Source: Phallusia mammillata (lineage: Eukaryota > Chordata > Ascidiacea > Phlebobranchia > Ascidiidae). From it: a stretch of 64,000 nucleotides of DNA. The translations under genes and the position numbers were made by a program. The DNA is taken from NCBI GenBank assembly GCA_003260075.1, contig QLIY01000347.1, positions 62,001-126,000 on the forward strand. Direction: 5' to 3'. Each line of letters begins with the position of its first letter. The stretch's first letter is position 1. Below are positions 25,301 to 40,500 of this stretch, one piece after another. The notes under the pieces are model-generated. The model made no database searches. It was not told where the DNA came from and worked only from the letters and a program-made list of their open reading frames with translations.

Positions 25301-27426
25301 TGTGACAAATCACCTCCTCGCCAAACCTCATAATTACAAATAGTCACTTTTCTCCTAAGGGTTGTTTTTGTTTGGATAAAATATTTCGCCACCTCGTAGT
25401 GTTATTGAAATTTGAATTTGTTTTGTAACGCGCAGTGAAAGAAGATGGGTCCGCGTTTGCTTGCGTTCTCCGCATGGTGAAGAAAGACGGAAGCCTTGCA
25501 TGGGTTGACATCACCGCCGAGAAATCACAAGAGAGCATCAGCAGCTCATTCGTTTGCAACTACATCATTATAAAGTAAGTATTCTGCCTTGCACTATTCC
25601 AAACGCCAAAGTGCAAAATCTTAACTTAATCTTATTCATCAACAGTGAAGAGGATGTTCCCTACTTCCGCATCCACCACAATCTCCTCCCGTTTCCGGAG
25701 CACTACACAGAAGAGCAGCGCCAATACCTCGCCTACCGATCCACCCTGCTCAGCGCCGCACTTACCTCTGACGTCAACTCGACTTCTACGTCACCGATGA
25801 CGTCACCAACGGCGATGGGTCACCCGGATGCGGCTTCCGCTCACTACGCACAGCAAGTGTTCGGCGATCACCACGACACGACCAAATCAATCCTGCGCAG
25901 AGAGCTAATGAAACGCAAAATGAGCTCCGTCGATTCACACATCGGCACACCGGCAACGTACAGCACCGAAATGTTCGCTGTGCCACCCAATAAGATGCTG
26001 ATCCGTGCTGCCTCCGAGATGACCTACCCCGCTGCAGCTTACCACTCTCCCCTCCAGCACTCTTCTTCCTACCCCGAGGCGTCGTACCATCCGCACGTCT
26101 TCTACCGACACGGCTTCGCGCCCGAAGAGTCGTTCATGTCTCAGCTTCAGGGATCAGCAGCTGCCCCCGGTTATTTGTACGAAGGCGGCTACACCACCCT
26201 TGCACCTGTGCGTCCCGATACTCTGACTTTAAGGCAAGTGTCCGAACGATCATCCGTCGCTTCCACCTCTCCAGTGAACGGACACGCCACCCAGCTCAAC
26301 CAGAACAACAACGTGAGCATGCAAGCTTCGGCGATGAACCAGTTCCATCAGCAACAACAGCAGCAGCAACAACAGAGGAACTTCTACGATCGTTCGCAGC
26401 AGTATTCTCCAGCAGCTGCACGCGAAACCGATTATTTCCAGAACAACCCTTCCCCCTGCAGCCAGGCATCTCATTCCCCGCAACATCAGTCGCCTCATTC
26501 TCCTTTGAATCTTCAGATGTCGCCTTCACGCAGCCCAAAGCGCATTCCTTCGACCGTTTCCCGCCCGAACGCAGACGGTCTCTTCTGCGAAGTCGGTGAC
26601 ATCATCGATAGTGACGCAGTGCAACATCCTGCATCGTCATGCGGAAGCCACACGTCGTCTCCCAACTCCATCATGCAGCAGCCTTGCTCGGAAGCTTACG
26701 ACGTAGCTACCTCCTGTCAGCAAGCAGCCTCCCGCCAATGGCAGTACAATCTGCAGAACCGCCTCCAAGCTGAGCCAGAAATGCAGAGCAACTCGCCATA
26801 CGGCAGATCAAGCTGCGCATCTGACGTTATCCCTCAACCCTCCGCTCTCTGCCAGGGAGCAATGAAGGAAGAACCGATTGGCTCACCGCAACAACAACAG
26901 TACAACGTTATGTCGCCCGGCCACCAGCGCTACAGCCCAGTGCATTCCTGCTCCGGTTCGACATACGATATCGGTTCTCCACGTTGTTCTCCATCCGGCT
27001 TCTCCAACCAGCACTCCTACTCCTCCGCGGGAACCTGCGTATCCACCAATCAGCAGCAGCAGATCGCCCAGGGGGAGAAGACCTACCAAGTCCAGTACTC
27101 CATCTCGCCTGCCCACCCGTCGGCCATGCAGAAATACCAAGCAGCCGCCGCCGCGTTCTACGCTGCAACCCAGCAGAACCCGACGCAGAGCGATGTGGAG
27201 TGGATGAAGAAATACGGCAACATGACCGCAACTGTAAGTATCCGGGAAAGTGTACGGAAAAAGTGTAAATTTTTGGGATTGTTTTTTTTCGACCGTAAAT
27301 GTAGTGGAAATTTTAAACAATAATTTTTTTTTTTTCATAATTTAGGCGTCTTTTTAAACAAGTCTTTTTTGTGTTTTCCAGGAGATGCTCTTTTGCGAGT
27401 CAGAAGGCTCACCCTATCTCGCTTGA
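22351..27426 (+). CDS. NPAS4: NPAS4-like bHLH-PAS transcription factor
   Basis: Coding exons: 22351-22373, 23550-23672, 23843-24072, 24362-24507, 24642-24827, 24899-25078, 25152-25272, 25436-25574, 25646-27233, 27382-27426. All have GT..AG borders; together they give 2781 nt, 926 residues, with one open frame. Domains: a 75-residue N-terminal leader, bHLH about 76-125 (SKKRRDLINAEIRELQNLLP, then RLSYLGILAL), PAS-A about 140-285 (GFLLVFNREGKILY; QGDSIYDFVD as in vertebrate NPAS4), PAS-B about 286-385 (LLGYAPEEL, WYEWVYPEDL), then a 540-residue Gln/Ser/Pro/His-rich tail with a polyglutamine stretch near residue 616 (26348-26375). The spacing and the QGDSIYD motif favour NPAS4 (dysfusion family) over SIM, HIF or NPAS1/3. 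It should be a nuclear DNA-binding protein that dimerises with ARNT-type partners; in vertebrates NPAS4 is an activity-induced neuronal gene. It is longer than vertebrate NPAS4 (about 800 residues). The ATG at 22351 is chosen because it opens a 23-nt exon that splices in frame; a later start cannot be excluded. Confidence 0.93.
22881..23160. promoter_or_regulatory. Housekeeping-type promoter motifs in NPAS4 intron 1
   Basis: A CpG-rich patch inside the first intron has a perfect NRF1 palindrome GCGCATGCGC (23006-23015), an NF-Y ATTGG (23056-23060) followed by a second tcgg stretch, and a YY1-like aatatggcgg (23128-23137). An internal promoter is plausible. The left part includes a GC-rich hairpin (ggagc...gctcc) duplicated around a single n at 22924, which is an assembly join. 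Confidence 0.4.
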
Positions 27427-27713
27427 TCGACGACGCGCCCGTCACCTGTCCCTAGTGGCAACCGGCGGGTTTGCTCTCGTGCCAAGAATCGTAACCAGTC
27501 AGTTACGGAAAAATTACGTTTTCCTACATTAGGAGCCTGTACCATACAAACTCCAAGCTGTTTCCCATCGTACTTTCAAGGCGTTCGACCATCGCCGCTG
27601 CTTGCAGTGTGCGTGTGAAAAGATACGCGACGTCTTCAGCTTTCAAGTGTTTTCTTTATTTCGCTTTATCGATTACTAACGGCTTCTCACTTTGCAACTA
27701 ACACCATTCGTGC

Positions 27714-27714
<1 letters not shown>

Positions 27715-27799
<85 letters not shown>
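27715..27799. other. 85-C run, probable assembly gap
   Basis: A perfect C homopolymer of the same length as the one at 14997-15081, with no shared flanks. It probably lies in the NPAS4 3' flank, so the 3' UTR sequence is incomplete here. Confidence 0.85.
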
Positions 27800-30700
27800 T
27801 GCAAGTTTGCTTCGGTAATAGAAGCGACGGGGCGCACGGAGCCGCCTGTGTTCGGCCGACCTTTCGCTTCGTCATGGTAATGTGGCGGGCGATAGGCGCC
27901 GATGCACGGGCGATCTCCGGCGATTTCTGCTCTCCTTGAAGTCATGTTGTCGGGATTAAGTGATAATCCGAAACCTTGAGCCCTAAAACGAAGGTTTTTT
28001 GCCAGGTTGGGGTCTCAACTCGCCTGGGTCAAAATCCTTTGTTCGATTTAGGAAGAAAGAGATCATGTGATCTAGGGAATAAGCTCTCATAAAGTAGGTA
28101 CAGCCAAATCCACCCCTCAAAACCACCAGCCTTACCACCACTTCCATAATCCAAAATTCAAAACGTCATCTTGGCATGTGTAACATCAACGGCGCCTGAT
28201 AGGGTCTTCGAGCGAATCAAGGCACAGCACAATTTCTGTAATCGCGAACACCGCTTCGTCGTGTGTCCCAATGCGCCAAAAAGCGAATATCGCAACCTTT
28301 TTTTCGCCCCAAAATGGTCGTTAGCAAAAAAATTCCGCAAAAAACTTTGTGACATTTAATTTTCCGTGCGAATGTTTTCGTCCAAACAGGATTAACCTGC
28401 AATATATCTGCTTAAATTAATCTCCGCATCTCCGTGTTGCCAAACATATCCCGTATAATCTTCCTGTCAAAAATCTCGCCGGATTTTCGTCAGCACTTGC
28501 CGCAGTCTGGCTTCGCGATCGCATTTTGTCGCCCCAAGCGTTTTGAGTGCTTCAAATCTTCGACCCAAAACACACAAAACACAACCTCGCGTAGAATTAT
28601 TGACCAAAAATCGTGACAAGCCCATGCTAAATCCGGCTCCGTACCAGGCTCTGCTTGTCACGCGATGCCTTTAGGCTATCTTACGTCATTAGGCTAAGAC
28701 TGTGGCTTCGCTGAGAAAAAGGCGATCGCGGTAGAGACGGTTTCTCACAGAACAACACGAAGCGCGATCTGATCGGAATGCATTTGTGTTTGCCAAAATT
28801 ACCTCACTCCGCGGCCCTGAAAATTGTTTCGGCGCTTTTGAGGCGTAACGAGCCCGATTCGCCTAAGCTAAAAGCCATCACGAATCGCGACCTTGCTAAC
28901 AAAACAACCCACCGTTACCAATTTATTTTACTTTCTCTAAAATCACAAGAAAAAATATTTGGTTGTCTGTTTTTGAGTTCCTTTGATTTAGCAGAAAAAA
29001 TTAAGTTAAATTTGCATGAAGGAATTTTGGTTTCAGGATTATCATTTTCATCCCGAGTGCATGACTTTTCATTTCTTTTTCTTTTGTTCAGTTTTATTTT
29101 TGTTTTGTTTTGCCCGCGCAAAACTCCGGGAGCGAGTCGAGTTTGCCTTCACCCGAAAAAATCCGATAAAACCCTATTCTAATCACGTGACCAAGCGCGC
29201 TTGCAGAAGGTAAGTTCTGTTGGCGCGTCGCGGTCCAGTGATTTCGTCAACCGTTAAGCATGAGCGACTACGTGGTCGATTCGTTGGAACGGACTTGAAA
29301 AAATCCAAGAAAAATTCACCACAGTTTTGCAAACCGACTCGCGCCTGCGATTTTCAGCGCAAATTTAGTTTTGCCAAATCGTTTTTTGTTTTCGTTCTCG
29401 CAGCGTTGGTAATAACGTTACATGTACATAATAGCGAACTTTGGTAATAAGAGTTGGCTATTTTGGTGAGTTGTTGTCATTGTTGTGTGTTTTACCTTAT
29501 TTCTTTCGATCAGATTGTTGTAGCGTAGAACTACTGTACAACGTAACACTCCAAAGTGGGTTGTTACATAGCGCTCCGACAGTTTTCACGCAGACCTTGT
29601 AATTACATGCAAACTGCCAATGTTTTTTTGTATATTTGCTGAGGTGTATCAAGAACTTTACTTATGTGCCAGCACATAGCTTGCAAATTGCCAGTGAAAT
29701 CGTTGCCATCAATTTCTGTTTTGAACAGACCCAAAAAAATGAAACCCATTGCTCCCGTACTATTCGTTTTTTATCGTTTTTTGAAGATTTTTTCTGCAGT
29801 TCTGCGGCATTGAGCATCAATGAGTGTGAAAATAGTTTATTTATTAGACGTTGTTTTTGTTTGTACAGAATTTTACGTCATTCGCGCAATAAATGCTTCA
29901 TTGAATAAGACTTTGAATGATTTGTTGACAACAGTTCAAAGCATAGATAAACAAAAAAATTATTCACTTAAGATTTCTATAGCGGGCCTACGTAAACAAA
30001 ATGGCTGAATTGAAGAAGTGTTACGCCGTTATAATAAGGTCGATTTATATTATAATGTGCGCTGGCATATAGGCTGCTCAATCAATAACAATAGGCCGAA
30101 TTCGTGCCCCACCCACTCTCAAATCAGTTTACACGAACGGACTGTACACAATTTTCCAAGAAGTTTTCAGCTAATTGAGATTACTTAATGGGCGTCATGA
30201 ATAGGCAAAAATTTCACAATAATACCTTCCTTGTTCACGGCAAGAACAGAACATAAAACTTGTCACTGCCATATATAGGCACATGAAACTGTAATTTGCA
30301 TACTGCATGGTGTCAACAGTTTAGATTTAAATTAGAAGCAGTTTGATCTATTAGACTTGTAAACAATATTAAAATTTAGCACCAGCTAATTCTACAGACA
30401 ATTTACAGACACACCCGTGGTTTTTGGTATTTGGCAATAATCTTTGGTCAAGACCAGTAAATTACACAAAACTGTTGCTGTTAGTGTAAGAGGCAAACTG
30501 ACGCACAGGCTTAGGTTACCCACAACCAACAAGGCCACTTTTAAGACAAGCATCTAATAGACTATCTCGATCACCATTACTTTCGGTAAGTATTAGGCTG
30601 TTGGGCCTTAAAACTGACATTTGTAGTTTGGCTTACCTTTTTGCCGGACTGTAATTTACCAGGAAGCTTACCCGGCGACTGTACTTTGGCAGCAGACGAT

Positions 30701-31865
30701 AATTTGATGTAATAGTATTCGAAATTGTCACATCACTAGAGTAGGTCATCCTGACTATCAATCTTTGACGTAGTGGTTATGTACTTGAAGGGGCAATTCT
30801 TACACTGAAATCTTTGGAAACAATTCCGTTCATTGTGAACAGTTTTTCATCGACTTTACAGACCTTGATTAAGCCAATGCACCTATAGTGGCCATAGATA
30901 TAGCTTTCCAGTCGCATATAGGTATAGGGAAAACTCTTGCTGCATGTTATGTTTGAATAAAAAAGAACCATTTAATCAACAAATTTTCATTTCTCAGATT
31001 TCACAAAGTAATACCACGATTTCCAAAGGTCAAAAATTAGACTAAATAATTAACTACTTATATTCCTTTAGTGCTAATATCGAGAGGTTTTGTAGTCAGT
31101 TGGGCTCGCAACTTGTTTAAATCTTAGCAAACTTGACTTTCAAATTAGCCATTAACTTGTCATATGGATAACTGATTAAAGCAGGTTTCTGTAGTTACAT
31201 GCTCTTTGAAATTGAATTGAGTATTTTTAGGTATATGTTTTATAACAAATCTACAACAAATCGAATGTTGCTGATTGAAACGGAACATATCCGAATAGTG
31301 AGAAATAAAGGCCCATCGTTTCGAACACTATACAAACTACAAGCCTTGTTTTAGGCATTTTAAGATTAAGCTTTTAGCAAGTAATTCAAAACAATGTGGT
31401 AAAGGACGGTGATATCTTTCAATCCAATCTTTGGTTAATTAAAATTTGTTTTTAAAGACGAGTAGGCTGTTGCGCAAACAACCCATAGACCTCATCTACC
31501 CAATTTTACAACTTTAGCAGCAAGCAAGATCTAATCGCAAGGGTGTAACTAAAATATTATGGTTTTAAAATTGACTGTAAAAATATGGCTTCCACACCCG
31601 TTCTTACAAGTGTGTTGGGGCGTGAAAAGTGCCAAGTCATTTAGGTAAAGTTGAAAAGTCCGATCTTGTATTTGCGCCCGATTGTGTGGTCGGCAGGTGT
31701 TGAAAAAAGATCGAGCAGCCAACAAAGCGACTTTGTCCTTGCAATGACCGTGTCTACTGTTTATAAGGTTGATATGGCCTTAGACACAGCCTGGTTCCGT
31801 GAGAATTGGAGAACAACCCCCCAACCATACAGATGTGTCAACACGGCTGCCTGAGGCTAGAAAAA

Positions 31866-32410
31866 CTAGCAGTCAAGCGAAATACCACTGTGTTGAAATA
31901 AGGCACTTCGAAAAAAAAATCTACCTCATTTTTTTGAGTTTTAGCATTCAAGACCAATTCAGTTGTGATGAAACTAATGCGCTCTGAAAAACTTATTTTT
32001 AAGTTGTAGCAATCAAGATCAATACGATTGTGTTGGAATAATACTTTCAGGAGAAAAAAAACTCCTTTTTTAAGTTCTAGCCGAACAGACCAATGGAATT
32101 TGTTTTCAAGTTTTAGCAGAAAATAACGATACAATCGTGTTGAAATATAGCATTTCGATAAAAAATTGACCTCCATTTTGTACTTTAAGCAGCCAAGACC
32201 AATACCATTGTGTTGGAAAAAATTCCCTCCGAAGAAAAACTCTTTTTTAAGTTCTAGCAGTCATGACCAATACAATTTTGTTGAATAAATATATTTTTGT
32301 TAAATGCCCTATGAACAAAAACTCTATTTTTAAGTCCTAGCAGTCAAAACCAACTCCTTTGTGTTAAAATAAAGCACTTGAACAAAAAACTTCCTCCATT
32401 TTTAAAGTTT
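31866..32410. repeat. Degenerate minisatellite, about 8 units of ~70 bp
   Basis: The motif tagcagtcaagaccaatac, followed by ttgtgttgaaataa, a variable acttc-A-rich part and ttttaagtt, recurs with starts near 31868, 31942, 32006, 32078, 32115, 32189, 32258 and 32337. Units are imperfect in sequence and length (one is only about 37 bp). No C run is involved. Confidence 0.75.
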
Positions 32411-33067
32411 CAAGGCAACCGTGTTCAGGAGGTAAAATCGTGACTAGGTTATTTCTTACCTGTAACAAAAACATCCAAAAAACACCTTTAAACCAACGTG
32501 AGGAACCGAAACAGCAGAAAAAACGTGCCCAAGGCATTCTGCTGTATTCAAATCGTATTGGAATGGAAAAATGCCGTTAAAACTGACTTTAATGGTTTTG
32601 TACAGCAAGTTAAGTTATGTTGGTCTGTCAGGTCGGTACTTTCCTATTCACATCCAGAAAGGAACTCCTATTTGGGCATCGCACATAAACCAGCATTGTC
32701 GAGTAGCCCGCGGCAAAAGAAAAATACCCACACCGCAGCATTTATGTAACAATGGAATGGGAGTTGCTTTCCTGCAAAAGTGCACACACTGCAGAATAGC
32801 AATGCGGCATAACTCAATTTGAAGTGAAGACCCATTGTGTGCGCGAAATCCGCCAAACCGTTATATTTTGCCAGGTGCGAGAATCAGCCACGCCACTTAA
32901 TTTTTAAGCAACTGACAATCATAGCGGCTTTGCGCAACCTGTGTCTGTAACGCATGCATTCTTAAGGACACCTAAATACCAACTCGGGAATAAAGGTCAA
33001 GTGTCAACAACCACATGACAAAGGCAACCGAGCAGCACTGGAGATCCATAATTCAGTGAAAAATCTA

Positions 33068-34943
<1,876 letters not shown>

Positions 34944-35131
34944 GTCAACAGGTCTAATACAAATACCTTAACCTAAAAAAGACAATGCAGCATTAAGTTT
35001 TGTAAACAGGGCATTATGAACAAAAGTGATGTAAATAAAATTGGCAATGTAGCCTAAACATGTGGTTCAAATGATAATCCGAAATCGGACCAAACCCAAC
35101 CGTCAAACTACACAACAAAAACATCTTAGAA

Positions 35132-35324
35132 AAGTGATCTCAAACTGTTTACGCTCGTGGCTCCAGACGGAATCCCCTAGAAATTTCACATGTTTTAGGT
35201 ACCGAGAGATACTGTTTTTTTGTTACACACAGCCGAATTTCGTAATTAGGTTCGTCCTACAACACGATATGGGGTTATATTTGCAAAAACACACGAGGTA
35301 GCCTACACAGTTTGAGAACCACTG
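35132..35324. mobile_element. Degraded hAT MITE
   Basis: The right end gtttgagaaccactg is intact and the left end agtgatctcaaac is a weakened inverted partner. The interior cgctcgtggctcc resembles the gcggctccc interior of the element at 36241. No clear target-site duplication is visible. Confidence 0.55.
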
Positions 35325-35496
35325 CAAAATGCTATCCACTTGTAACTCAAATATGCAAACATGTTTTGAAACTAGACTCAAAATCGAATGTCGCTCGTGA
35401 TTGGCCTCCTATCGTCACGTGACAAGACGACAGACACGCGCCAGCGAGCAAGCTGAAAGTACAGACGACGTATTTTTGATGCATGACATGACAAGT

Positions 35497-35502
35497 TTTA
35501 TT
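35497..35502 (-). terminator. Possible HECTD1 polyadenylation signal
   Basis: AATAAA on the - strand, about 510 bp beyond the HECTD1 stop codon. The intervening stretch contains a C11-joined duplication (35691-35794 / 35806-35910), so the true 3' UTR would be about 115 bp shorter. Confidence 0.35.
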
Positions 35503-36007
35503 CAACACTGCGCGCAGAACAAGAAAGCAAAAAATTGCATTCACACAAGAAAAGATAACAAGCAAACAACGGTACAACTCGAATTAAACTAAGAAGAGCG
35601 TAGTTAATATTGCATTTAGCGTTCTGCCTACTTAAACCAACCATTCAAGCCGTACAATATTAGTAACCTTGCAAAACAGCAGACAATTTGCTGAAAACAA
35701 TACGAAGCATACAACTCATGGCACGGTGTTACGAAAAAGCCTAATAAAAAGCAAATGAAACATACCAAAGTCTTTTTTTTTACACGACAGAAATCCCCCC
35801 CCCCCTGAAAACAATACGAAGCATACAACTCATGGCACGGTGTTACGAAAAAAGCCTAATAAAAAGCAAATGAAACATACCAAAGTCTTTTTTTTTTACA
35901 CGACAGAAAATTTTTTCTTCACTTCATTTTGACAGGTAAAATTTTCAAGAACTGCCGCTTGTAAATAAATTATTCAGCGCAGTCAACTTAGGCCAAGGAC
36001 TGTTGTT

Positions 36008-37456
36008 TTAGTTTAAGTGGAAGCCCTTTTCGATTGTTGCTGCCAATAGACGCTGCTTAAGAATTTCCTCCGAAGAATATTCTGGAAGTTTGAGATAATG
36101 AACACACGTGTTGACTGATGGAAAACTGCCATCGCCAGAATCAACCTAAAACACAGAAAAATATTAAAGAAACAATAAAGTCATTATTCCACAAACAGCA
36201 ATATATCGTTGTCGTCAAGATCGCCATTAACAGTTTAAATCAGTGATTCTCAAACGCGGCTCCCAACTACTTATTTTGCGGCTCCCACCAAACCTCAGAA
36301 TACCACCAAAGAATGCTATTTTAGCTTTCAAAGTAATAATCTTTAGCGATTTTCTCAAGGTTTTGTTTTTTTGCGGCTCCCTACACACTTAAAAAACTAC
36401 CACTTGGCCCCGACAATAAAAAAGTTTGAGAACCACTGGTTGAAATGATACAGACGAAACTGGTAATCGGCATTCAAATTTGCTAAGAGTGTCATACCAA
36501 TAAACCAGATTTTTCAACCATCCAGATTGCGATTAACCGGTTTCGTCTTTACTACAGCACCAGTAAGCAGGTATGTGCAAGTATATTCATTTGGGATTAG
36601 CCTTGAAGTGTTTATGCAGAACAGCGATCTCACCCGGCACTAAGATTAGTTATATACGACATGTCCAGGGTTAGATTACGACCTATAAAGGCCCTAGCGG
36701 GACTTATGACTTTGGTGCCTCACACATCACACAGCGATGACTGGTAATTAACAGTGGGTGGGTTTCTAGGGAAAGCTAGATCATTATTTTACAGTTGCAA
36801 TATTTACATCAATAGAAAACGACACACCATAGTCTGGAAAATTAAAACTGGGCACTTAGAAGTGATACATTTCAGCTCCGAGACATCATTAAAAATGTGG
36901 CTGTCTCGTTCATCCAGATCTGATATTTTCAACAGCAACTATATACTAGCATGTGGTATTTCCTTGTGCACAACAGACCTTGTAACTTACTTTTCGCACG
37001 ACAGTCAGTCGCCCCCCCCCCACTGGTAATCGGCATTCAAATTTGCTAAGAGTGTCATACCAATAAACCGGATTTTTCAACCAACCAGATTGCGATTAAC
37101 CGGTTTCGTCTTTACTACAGGACCAGTAAGCAGGTATGTGCAAGTATATTCTTCTTGGGATTAGCTATGAAACGTTTATGCAGATCAGCGATCTAAAGGC
37201 GCACTGAGATCAGTTATATATGACATATCAAGCGTTAGACTACGACCTATAAGGGCCCTAAGCAGCACTTAAGATTTTGGTGCCCCACACAACACACAGC
37301 GATGACTGGGTTTCTAGGGAAAGCTAGATCATCATTTTACAGTTGCAATATTTACATCAATAGAAAACGACACACCATAGTCTGGAAAATTAAAACTGGG
37401 CACCTAGAAGTGATACATTTCAGTTTCGAGACATCATTAAAAATGTGGCTGTCTCT

Positions 37457-37551
<95 letters not shown>

Positions 37552-40500
37552 ATGCACGAAGTAAATGCTTACTGTGTCTAGTCGTTAATCCAGATCTAAA
37601 ATTTTCAACAGCAACTATATACTAGTATGTGGTATTTCCTTGTGCACAACAGACCTTGTAACTTACTTTTCGTACGACAGTCAGTCGTGGTGTGAGATTC
37701 GCTAATCCGCCAGGTGGTAGTGACGAGCAACCTGTGGTGAATTGAAGGAAAGCTTTTCGTTCGTCGCCAGTCAGATCACACACGACGTTAACGAAACGTA
37801 AAAATCCGGGGCTGTAAGATACACAATTTGTAAGCACATAAGTCTTAAATACATTGTCAGGCCAGTTATATCAATGTTACGTTACAAGCAATTTCATACA
37901 TGTTTCGAAGTCTTTATTTGACTTTACCAGTATGCACAGATAAACAGAAATTGAAAAGCGTTTAGATCTCTACTAGAGTTCTAACAACATGCAAAAATAC
38001 TTAATTGGTAAATACAGTAAACATGGTTCGGTTAACCCAGATCTTGGCCTAATTTGGACAAAATTCGAGGTAAAAATGATTTGTAATGTGGTAAGACTTG
38101 AACTAATGGAGTCCCCCCCCCCCTTCGTCGCCAGTCAGATCGCATACGACGTTGACGAAACGTAAAAATCCAGGGCTGCAAGATACGGAATTTGCAAGCA
38201 CATGAATAAAATGCTTTGTAAGGCAAGTGATATCAAGACATATACGCTTCAAGCAATTTCATAAATTTTGAAGCCTTTACCAGCATACACTATATCAACA
38301 AACATATAAGACAGTGTTTTGGGTGTCTACTCGACTTCTAACAACACGCAAAAAGAATTAATTTGGTAGACACAGTAACCCTCGGTTAATCTAGATCTTT
38401 GCCTTACGCGGACAAAACTCACGGTACAAATGATTTGTAATGTGGTAAGGCTGTGCCTGTGTAACTAATCGACATCGGTTAATCCGAATCTTCGAACATT
38501 TTTTGGTCCAAACGGGTCCGGATTAACCGAAGTTTATTGTATACTGGTTCTGTCTGTCATAACAGCATAAAACATCTCAATATTAATGGGTAATTGTAAT
38601 TTTCCTGGTACATTTGGACTGCTAGGACCGCTAACATGGTCAAGACGAAAAGAGTACCCACAAATTTCGGCGTTTGGACTTTTATTTGTACAAGTTAGGT
38701 GACTCTACAATAAAGCGTAAACCTTCGGCGCTTACCTTTCCCTTGTGAAACCGAGCTTGGGTTCAGTGTAGTTTAGGACGTCGTCACGTGACCAGGAAGG
38801 GTGCTGATCACCGCACAACATAACTTTGAGCTCGCTTGGTGAGAACGGGAGGAGGTTGGAGACAGGGAAGACGCTGCAGAAGCCCTCTGTTGAAACACAT
38901 CACATATGATAACATAAAACACATTAAAAGGGACCCCCCCCCCTTTTTTTTCATTAAATGGACCGAATCTTCGGACATATTTTTGGTCCATACGGGTCCG
39001 GATTAACCGAACTTTACTGTATACTGGTCCTGCCCGCCATAACAGCATAAAACATCTCAATATTAATGGGTAATTGCAATTTTCCTGGTACATTTGGACT
39101 GCTAGGACCGTTAACGAAAAGAGTACCCACAAATTTCGGCGTTTGGGCTTTTATTTGTACAAGTTAGGTGACTCTACAAGCCCCCCCCCCAGGGCTGATC
39201 CCAGTATGAATGTGCTCGTCTCAGTTGTTTTATAGGGAAACAGTAATATATTTTCAACGTCCAAAAATTTTAAAGTTTTGTGTGCATTATACATTACACC
39301 TGCTAGGTAAGGTACGAATAATTTTAACTTTTTGTCATATATAATGACACAAAACTACAACAGTAGTGTACATCAGATGATATGAGTGAGTAACAGTTAC
39401 TTGATTAAGGAATAGTATAAAATTAGTACTTTTTTGTTACAATGGGCAATTTTTTGATGTAAAAACATTTTTAAACAACCCCCCCCCCTTGTCATATATA
39501 ATGACACAAAACTACAACAGTAGTGTACATCAGATGGCATGAGTGAGTAACAGTTACTTGATTAAGGAATGGTATAAAACTGGTACTTTTTTGTTACACT
39601 GGGCCATTTTTTTATGTTAAAACATTTTTAAACAAAATTGACAGATAAGCAAAATTCCTTAAACACATTTGTGACGCAATAGAAGGGTTTTGTACTTTTG
39701 GAACGAGTTTTTAAAAAGTAAATTATAATTGTTTCATTTTACCTCTCATTGCTTCCATTTGCTTTCTTATTCCACTGTGTAATACAAAGTCAAGCGTAAG
39801 GTCGATATAATCTCTAGCGTTCTCTAGTGTCAGGTCAACATCTTCGCCACCGTCCACTAGAGGGTGTGAAGAGTAACCATACACGGAAGACGAGGGAAGG
39901 AACTGGAAGGCAAGTCTAAAACGCAAAATGTTTTTGAATTAAAAAAAGAAAACGTTGTTATTAACAAACATTGTCAGCAAAAGTACATAAGTTGCTTAGC
40001 ACATGTTGCCAGTGCACATACACTATTATGACCTAATGCAAAACATTAATATATTTCCTATACATATTTTCAATATTTTGTATTGGGTCCCACATTAGTC
40101 ACTGTTTTTTTAAGAAAAACCTTGCTTTGTTTCTACCTGCAGAAACACGTGGGTCCCGCACATGCAAGGTTAAAATCAATGCATTTCAAGAGATAACCAT
40201 AAGAAAGTCGGGTGTTGTACGGTCAGACACAGTAATTAGTGCTGTGCTTAAATAATTATGTCATGTAAAGTAAAAAAAATATCCAATTTTTGTTTAATTC
40301 AGACATTGTTTGAAGTTTGTGCTATTTTAAAGAAAAGAATAGTGATAGTGAGACTATAGGGCAAAACACAACAATCGACACCGGTAAATGGCAAATTTTA
40401 CAAGCTGTCCAATAACCAATCGCTTAAAATCAAATTGTGCCCTCTTCAGGAAATTACCCCCCCCCCTTCCTTAAATGCATTTGTGACGCAATAAAAGGGT

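Larger units (their letters stand above)
27427..33067. other. NPAS4 3' flank and intergenic DNA, no gene found
   Basis: Begins with the NPAS4 3' UTR, whose end is not clear; no convincing AATAAA lies close to the stop, and the first good match is near 29887. It holds the 85-C run at 27715-27799 and a CpG-richer stretch around 28200-28900 with no recognisable protein. A degenerate minisatellite lies at 31866-32410. The remainder shows nothing I can support. Confidence 0.55.
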
